A stretch of 64,000 bases of DNA from Emydura subglobosa (Eukaryota > Chordata > Testudines > Chelidae), in the NCBI GenBank assembly GCA_007922225.1, contig ML679959.1, forward strand, positions 23,720,118 through 23,784,117, written 5' to 3'. Under the pieces are notes generated by a model. That model did not search any database. It was not told where the DNA came from and worked only from the letters and a program-made list of their open reading frames with translations. Below, piece after piece: positions 13,801-22,800 of the stretch. The translations under genes were made by a program, and so were the position numbers. Position 1 is the stretch's first letter. Each line of letters opens with the position of its first letter.

Positions 13801-16800
13801 GTTAAGATTCCACAAACCCTCATGGGCCTGGCTGCTGCCTGCTATCTGACAGAAGCATGGAGTTTGCAGAGCTCTGCACTGTTGTCATGAGTATTGCAAG
13901 CACAGCGCACACAATCCTGCAGTATTTGCATGCTGCAAGAACCACCAGATCAGTGGGGAACGGGATGATTTCCTGGAGGGCAGATTGCTGTAGTACAGTG
14001 AGAACCAATTTAAGATTGTTGATGGTGCTCACAGAACAGCTGCAAATGATGGAACACCGCTTCTGGGCCCAAGAACAAAGCACTGACTGGTGGGACCACA
14101 TCCTAATGCAGGCTTGGGATAACAAGCAGTGGCTGAAGAACTTTCAGAAGCAGAAGGCCACATTCCTGGATCTTGTGTGCCAAGCTCACTCCAGCCCACC
14201 AGTGCAGGGACTCCAAAATGAGAACTGCACTGGTAGTGGAGAAGCGAGTGGCGATTACACTGTGGAAACTTACAACACCAGATTGCTACCAGTCAGTAGG
14301 AAATGATTCTGGAGCTGGAAAATCCACTGGGGAGGGAGCATTGTGATGCAAGTGTGAAGCCCCATTACTCATCTGCTGCTCTTCAGGACTGTACAGAACA
14401 TAGTGGATGGATTTGCAACAATGGGAGCTACATTGGTAGGAGACAAATTTAAGTGTAGACAAATGCCCAACTAAGATAATGCAAGGCAGCTTCCGTCAAC
14501 CTAACTTTGTAGTAGAGACCAGGCCATAGTGAATCAGAGGCAGAAGCAGGAGTAAAATGCAGGAATTCCTGGCTCTCTGTCCTGTGCTTAGTCCACTAGA
14601 CAATTCTGTCTCTTTGGGAGGGGGAAGGAATTTCTTTCCAATGCATAGATTTTGGCCATTGACCTTGTTTGATTGTCACCTTCCCTTGTAGCACTAAGCT
14701 GAAATCACCCATTAGGATCAGGTAAAAGGGGGTGCTGGGGCGGGGACAGGCCAATGGCACCTTTCACTATGTTTCTATGATTATGCAGTTGCAACGAAAA
14801 CAATATTAGTGGTGCAATTTCAAAGCGAGGTGCAAACCTTCCTTTGCTGGAATAGGATTGTTTATGTACGTTGCCATGGAGGGAAAGTGGCAGTGAGTAG
14901 AGAACGCAGAACTGAAAGGAATCAGAAAGGGTAATCAAGCAGTACTACTTGCCCCTGGCCTAAAGAAAACAGATACGCTTCAGTCAGGGAGACAGCGATG
15001 GTCATTTCAAAAGCAGCATCCAAGGGACAAAAACAAATCTGTGTTCAAACCGGAGAAAGGATGGAAAGCAATCATTAACCTACATAAAAACGGCCTTACT
15101 GAGACAGACCAACAGTCCATCTAGCCCAGTATCCTGTCTTCCGACAGCGACCAATGCTAGGTGCTTCAGAGGGAGTGAACAGAACAGGTATCATTAAGTG
15201 ATCTATCCCCTGTCATCCATTCCCAGCAAGGTCCCAGTGACCTACCAGTCATTTGCCCTGATGTAGCAGCCCTCTGTGTAATCATCATACAGTGCTGCAC
15301 AAATCAAGGGAACACCAGCTCAGAAAAACATCCCGTGTCTTAAACTAGCTTTTAATTATGGCAAGGACTGAGGGTGTCTAATAGTCAGAATCGGGATTCC
15401 CCAGGAGAATACATAGAGCTGACCTAGTGATTTAGAGCCAGATCTTGAAAATCTCAAAGTTGAGGAATGTTTAGCTCCAGGATTTCCAACTCTAGATCTG
15501 CCTATATATTTATATCATGCTCACCCCTGTTGTATCTGTAAGCCTTTGCTCTTCTATGGTGCTTTCTAGCCAAGGATCTCAACGTGTTTTACAAGCATTC
15601 TTTGGATTTAATGCAGTGGTTCTTAACCTTTCCAAACTACTGTACCCCTGAAGCCTGAGTCCCACCCCCACGGGGCTGAGGCATGTAAACTTAGTTTCAT
15701 GGCGCCCCTGTGGCTCCAGGCAATTGCCTTTCTTGCCACCCCCAATACCAGCTCTGCACTTGCGACCCCTCTAAAACTGTCACAACCCCCAGGTTGAGAA
15801 ACACTGATTTAATGTATTTGGGGCACATATGCACAACTCCAGTAAACTGTATTGGCAGCTGATGGGTGTGTATTGTTTCACATTGGCTAAGAACAAGGTT
15901 TGTTTTCACTCAAAAGGAGCGTCACCTTCAATAGCAAAATTTACCCAGTGCCAAAGCAAACATGGCTGTAGCTACAGGGGAAAGCCAGAAGTCTTTTCTC
16001 AGTGGGAAGAAGCAGAAAGCTGCCAAATCGCAGGGAACACAAACACACAATCACACTTCTGTTTGTGCCTCTCCCCAGGTGCAAATCAACTTTCTTGGAG
16101 CCGGTGTGGCTCCTTCAAAAAACAGCCCAACACCAGGAAAAGTCCTTGAATCAGAAGAGGTACTGTGTTAGGAAGGAGTGAGGCTTTTGCCGTTAGTGAA
16201 AGATTTGAATTATGGGGTGAAGAAAGTCTGATTTGACCTCTTATTCCATAGACTGTTTTACTAGTTTATTTTATTGGTTCATAGAAACTGACAGACAGAA
16301 GAAAGAAAGGGTCTGATTTTCTTTGCACTTTACACCAGTTACACTCAGGTAACCCCATTAACATCACGGATTTATGCTGCTGTATGCGAGAGGGGAATCA
16401 AGTCCAAAGTCTTATTGTTCACAGAGCGGGGCCTCAAGATGCAAAATTTAAATCCAGATTTTGGGGTTTGTGGGTCTTCAGGTCGGAACTTTTGCTCTGG
16501 CACATTATAAAGACGAGGGACACTTGCAAAGTTTGGATCCCTTGTTAGTTTTTGAACTCCTCAAAGTTCTGGCCTGTTTGGACCTGAGGTTTGTATTAGT
16601 CCCATCTCCAATATAGACTTCAGTAGGAGTTTTGCCCAGCTAAGGACCTTAATCTGCCCCTTACACTATAGCGTGTTCTATGCTTTAGTGTATTCATTAC
16701 AATTAACACTGACTATCAGAAGTAGCTTAGAAAAACAGATATTTAATTGATTTTATTACTAAAACCCTTTGGATCTGAATATTTATCATGAATCCAATAT

Positions 16801-19800
16801 TGAATGGCCTAATTAACTTCCCTTAATTAGGATGTAATTATAGAGTATAATAGTTACATTAGTACAATGCCCTTCATCTCAAACCATTTTATAAATTATG
16901 GACCTGCTTTTCAGAAGTATTGAGTACCCACAATTCCCGTTGAAGTCTTTGGGAGCAGACTGCTCATCACGTTTGAAAATTAGGATATGTATGTTTCAGA
17001 TATCTATATAGTCCTTAATACAGGAATTCCTTCATGTACTATGGAAATGCAGCCATCTCTGGTGTGGGATGCATCAGACTGTCAGACAACTGGATGACAT
17101 CAGGACAATGGGAGAAGGAAAGGTTATGACCAAAGATGGTAGGACAAATCTAATCTCTTATGAAAAGTGGCATGGGAATGTTGTTACTTAGAGCAGACAA
17201 GAGCTTGGCTTTTTACATCTCAACCAACCAACCAACCAACCACAGACAATTGCATGGAACTAAATTTGGATCCAGTTTTGCAAGCCTTACTCGTGAGCGT
17301 AATTCCATTCTCTTTAATGGAAATAATTTAGATGAATCAGGATTACTCACTTGAGTAAACAATTGCACAGCTGGGCCCTTTACATGGTAGGACAGAAGTA
17401 TAAATCAACTCTCCTAGAATTTGAACCAATAGCACTTGAAAGTCTAAGTAGTCTAAAAGCAATGTTTAGCACATGATGCTAATTTTCCCAATACAAAAAT
17501 CTTGTTTTCAACTCTTTTTTCTTGGTCAAACCCTCTGTTTTTAATAAACATCTTTTAAGACCAGTGTGTCTTAATCACATTAATTACTTTTTAATTTCCT
17601 TGGAGTGGAAGGCAGGTGGTTTTCCCACGCACATAATTCCTAATTACTGTGTAAGGCCATGCATGTCAGCTTTAAATATTCAGTAAAAGGCAGTTAAAGG
17701 CTTCTTAAGGAAAAATTAACAGCCAGTAACAGCCTGTAAATCTAAGAGAACCAAGGAAAACATAGTTCTCAGAAAGGCTGGAAGGTTCCATGAGATTCTA
17801 CAAAGCTCCAGAACATTCTAGAAGGTTAGTGAAAAATGAATCCACATATGGAATACCTGAAACGTTTCACTTCAAACATTCTGTTTTCCCTTTTGTCGCT
17901 AACAACAAAAAGAGCGCCCCGAGAGCAGCACCTCCCAAGCTGAGCACCCCAGGTGGTCTCCTGGGTTGCCCACCCCTAAATCTGGCCCTGCTGAGTGGAG
18001 ATATGATTGCTCTCTATAAATACTTCAGTGGGTTAAACCCCAGGGAAGATGAAGAGCTATTTAAAGTAAAGGACAATGTTGGCACAACAACAAAATGGGG
18101 ATAAATGAATAAAATTAGAAGGTTTCTAACCATCAGAGGAGAGGGTTCTGGAACAGCTTCCCAACAGGAGTAGTGGGAGCAAACAATCTAAGTAGCTCGA
18201 TAAATTTATGAATGGGATTATACAATGGGGTTGCCTCCGATAGCAGGGAACTGGACTCAGTGACCCAGAAGGTCCCTTGCAGTCCTACGTTCCTATGGGC
18301 TGCTGAATTCTGTGAGCAAGTAAGAACCTGACCTCATCTAAATTAATGGTAAAACTCCCATCGTCTTCAAAGGGAACAAGCCACACAAACCTGGCACTGT
18401 TCCACTGCACAAGGGAGGAGACTGGAGGCCAGGGGTGGCCCGAGGGGGGTGAGTTTCATGTACACCGTGGAGCTCAACACTTCGGAGCTTGCTGGGATAG
18501 AGCATGGGCAGGCCAGAGGATCTGCTACTGAGCCATCCTCCTCTTAGCTGTGGTGGGGCTGGGGCTGGGGTGCACAGGGCTACTTTGAGCACAGAGTTGC
18601 TTGGGGTCAGTGTCAGGATCCCTCCCCGTCATGAAGGCAACCAAAAGGCTCCAATTTAAGAAATCCACATTAATTAACAGCAGCAATCTTCTCTAAACTC
18701 GGGCTCAATCCAGCAGCATTTACTCCCGTGACCGTGCCTCACTCACCCAAGTGGTCCCATGGATGCAAGTGGGATGAGTCAGGTGGCTGGTGTGGATGGA
18801 GCTATTTGGCTAAGCAAGTGCAGCAGGATCAAGCTCTTGGTTTTATACAAACCCACTGTTTACTTACTCTTTTTAAAAAACACCGACCAAGAAGCTCAGG
18901 ATTCTCAATGCAATTTTCCAGCTCCTTAAGGAAAATTCTGAGAGGGAGAGAGGAAAGTCATTTACAGGAGATCATTTACATGTGTAACCTAGAAATAGGC
19001 GCTATGCTTCCTTCGCAAGGGAGATCAGTGAAAAACCATGATGTCCCTGATCCAATTACTGGACATATACATTATGGAGGGTGGGGAGGGGCCCTTTGGA
19101 GAACTGGAGTCCTCTTCAGAGTTCAGTAATCAGTAAACCTGAATCAGCTAGTTATTGGACCAAACTTTAATCTGCAAGTAATGCAGTTATGACCTGTCTG
19201 GGTCCCATAGCTGTTGGGGTCCAGTTCCAGTTGGGTGGCCCAACCTTCTGTTTCTCAGTTAGTTCTGAAAGTTGGTGTAGGAGCAGAAAGGGGAAGGGCA
19301 AAGGGGTGCAGGGCACATGCAGGTGGGCTCAATGATTCATCGGGCCCAAAATGCTGAATATGAAAGCAAGGAGTGGGAGTTTAGGGCCTGATCCAAAGCC
19401 CACTGACTTTGATAGACTTTACATCAGGCCTTTAAGTGGGGGGAGAGACCAGGCTTAAGGGAAGACTGAATGTCTCTTTCCTGCCTGAACCCCAGAAGGG
19501 GAAGAACTTTTATTGTAAAAAATGTGATGGATAAAGCTGAAAAACAGAAGGACTTTTATTGGAATAATTATTATACCTTGAAAAGGGGAGGGACTTTTCT
19601 TGTTTTGTTCAGCCATTTGTTACACCTTACGCATGCCTTCTCTACACAAGGTAATTTGAAATTCCCACTGTTGTTGATGTCTGTTCTGAAGCACTGGGCT
19701 TAGCAACAATGGGAAATTTTTAGTACGTTTCCAGTCTCCTGAAAGAACATGGAATGTGATTTAATCTTGTCTATTAAATTAGTGTTTTCAACACTAACCA

Positions 19801-22800
19801 GCTGAACTGATTTCTGACATCTGTTGTCAGGAACAAGTATATTTCCCAGTGTAGACAAGGATTTTGGAGGGGGCACCATAGATGAACATTTGGCAGATGT
19901 AAACACCAAGCAAAAGAGTGTAACAAAGGGATTACAGCATACCAGTAGTGGGATGACAAAGATGGGAAAAATTAGGCTGAATATTAGGAAAAATTTTCCT
20001 GACAGCAGAGAAAAATTAGAGTCTTGCCTGATAAAAGGTTGCAGAATTTGGTCCCACGACTTATTAGTTTCTCAAAGAAAGGGGTAAAATACCTCTGATT
20101 AGGGACATTTAAAACCACTGAAGTCAGGACAAATCATTAGTACATGTACAACAGGGTACAATCCTACACTGAGAAGGAGATGGATTAGATAACCCCATGG
20201 GTCTTTCATATGGTGCACGATTCTATAGTAGGAGGTGGATGCACAGACAAACTGAGAACTACATTTCTTGTCTGCTTATTTGTGTATGTGATAGCTTATT
20301 AATTACTGCAGTACATTAAAGTGCAGATAACTAGCCAGTAAGCACATGCCTGTTGTGGAATTCGTAGATCTCCAGGAGGTTGCCAAAAAGAACTTCCTTT
20401 TTGTTCTGAAGTGCAGATGGAATCAGATGAATTAGGTCAGGATTGTCCATTTCTGAAGCATAGCCCTATGGAGAGTGAAAAAACAACAAGAAGCAGCTAA
20501 TTTTCACCAGGAAAAATAAATACCGTGCTTGATCCTCTGCGACCTGAGTATGGTGATACTGTCACTCTGTACTGCTCAGAAATCGCACAAGTCTGCCTCA
20601 AATCCTATTTGCTCTTTGTTCTCTAAGTAAGGCAGGGTTCAAATCAAGCTGGTTCACAGTGGCTTCCCAAACACCAGCACTTCTCTGGGGGCCCATCAAT
20701 TCCTGTTGATTTTATGTTTCCATTGAGCACCTAGCCCTTTGAGTTGTATAGATACTGTCCCGACCATGAACGGAGAAGGCGCTGAGTCTACAGACAGACT
20801 AAAACAACAGTTCTGAGGGGAAGTCTATGCTTCGAGCTGGAGGTGTAGTTTCCTGCCCGAGGAGACCTACCTACGCTAGCTCTGATCAAGTTAGAACACT
20901 AAAAACAGAAGTGTAGAGCAGCAGGAGGGGCTAGCCGCCCCCATGTGATCCCATTCGAGAGGCCAGGTACATCCCTGTGAAGCTAGCCCCTCCTCCCGCG
21001 GTGATTGCCAGGACTACACTTCTATTTGTAGCAGGCTAGCTGGATAAAAGCTAGCAAAGAGCTGGAAATCACACCTCCGGCTCCAAGTGTAAACATGCCC
21101 TCAGAGTCAAAAACTGATCCTGCCCTTTGGGAAGGGAAGGGAAGGGAATAAGCAGAACAGGTTCCTTGGAGTTCTGCTGCACAGGGATCTCCACACAGGA
21201 GAGTTGTGTGTATCGGGGTTTATTTTGATTTTTATACTCAATCAGAGAAGAGCACCTGGGAGCAATTGACAGGCCTTAATAAATACACTAATAAACCAAT
21301 AAACAGACCTGTCAATTCCCCCAGCTCAAATCAAATAACCAAGTGACAATGTAAGTATGAAAAAAGTTAGTTAATCCCGCACACAAGTCCCATACAACCA
21401 TCACCACCACCACCAGCCTTAACCAACACCCATCTGCTCACAGACAATGGAGAACAGGTGGGCCTTTCCAAAGTGAGTTCCAAGGAGTCAAGGGTCCAAG
21501 GCCCTAGGTAGGCAACAGCCAGCCAGCTGCCCTGCTGAGGAGTAGCCAGTAGATCTGCCAGCAGGTGGATCCACAGACCCATAAAGGGGTTTTAATAATA
21601 GCTGGGGTCCATGTCTTGTATTGGCACCAGTAAAATGGCTATACAGCCGTTTTGTGCTTAGACACTAGATTGGGGGAAGGATTTTTTTCCCCTCAGCTGT
21701 CATATATCGTATGTGCAAAGCCCATACTTAAGTTTGGTGCAATGAAGTTTAGCATTTGGTCCTAAGACAGGTGTGAATCACCCCCATTCATCTCAGCAAA
21801 GATGGTTTTGGAAGAAATACCCTCTAGTTCACAAGGAATTATCCGGGGAAAGTTCTACGGCCTGCGTTACACATAGGATTGTAAGGATAGATTTTTATCA
21901 GTAAACATCAATTTCACCACACACATAAACTGACAAAACAATATTTCCATCGATGATCATCAAAATTTACAAATATACAAAGCAAGAAAAATGCTGCTTG
22001 AGAATTTATTAGAGACAAAATCCAGAGATTTAGACTTTTGAATTGGGCTTGGTACAAACGGACTAGCAAATCAATAGAAAAAGTACCATTTGTTGATTTA
22101 AGGAATGTACTTTGTATATTTTGACATGTGACATTGATAATTCGTGTTTTAATGGTTTATAAGACTTTAAATTTTTGAATCTCAATGTTTCCGGTCATTA
22201 AATAACTATCTGACCCACCCATAATTTTGTGCAATTGTGAACATTTAAGTAGATAATCTAAAAAAATTGTTTAAAAATAAACACCAATATTATCCATCAA
22301 AATTTAACAAAAAAAAAAAACATTCTGCCAAGCCTAGTGTGACGGGGTGGACTTACCCTGCATCAAAGGCGTTAAGCCAACTCTGTGGGCTGCCGGAAAT
22401 CCCACCCCCCAGACCCTGCTGGGCATGCTCCATCTGCTGCCCTAGCATAAAAAGGAGCAGCCCAGCTCGTTCTAGGCTGACCACGGAGGAGGTATGCAGG
22501 AGGCTCTGAGCCAGGAGCTGCTTCAGCCCCTGACGGTGGGAGCCAAGAACCGGGGAGACCTCGCCGGAGACCGGCCACCCTTCGTCGGCTGCCCAAAGCC
22601 AGACACCCAAGGAGATGCCTTCGCCAGGGGACTTCACGACCCATGGGAGACGCAGGCGGCAGCTGAGCAGGAAGGGGACCGGAGGCCTGCGGGACGACCC
22701 TATCGATGACTGGGCAGGAAGTAGCCCAGGGGGCTGGCATGGTGTAACCGAGGGTGGCGAGAGGCACCGGTCATCATGTTTCGGGAGAATCCCTGCTGAC

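Larger units (their letters stand above)
13325..14625 (-). repeat. MIR-like SINE split by a Harbinger insertion
   Basis: The left part ends 'tttcccaaggtcacacag', and the right part resumes 'gtgaatcagaggcagaagcagg', 'caggaattcctggctctctg' and 'ctgtgcttagtccactag'. Together they read through as one minus-oriented MIR interrupted at 13475-14525. Confidence 0.65.
11872..18867. other. MCF2L2 intron (7 kb, repeat-rich)
   Basis: This is the largest intron between visible exons. It holds a MIR interrupted by a hAT element (12.1-12.85 kb), a MIR interrupted by a Harbinger element (13.3-14.6 kb), CR1 pieces (15.1 and 18.0 kb), a 193-bp hAT element (15.6 kb) and an AACC run (17222-17241). Nothing looks like a host exon. 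Confidence 0.65.

Noticed and set aside
22353..22767. Overlapping long frames (94-131 codons) on both strands
   Set aside because: They lie in a GC-rich LTR-like repeat and have no protein family pattern.
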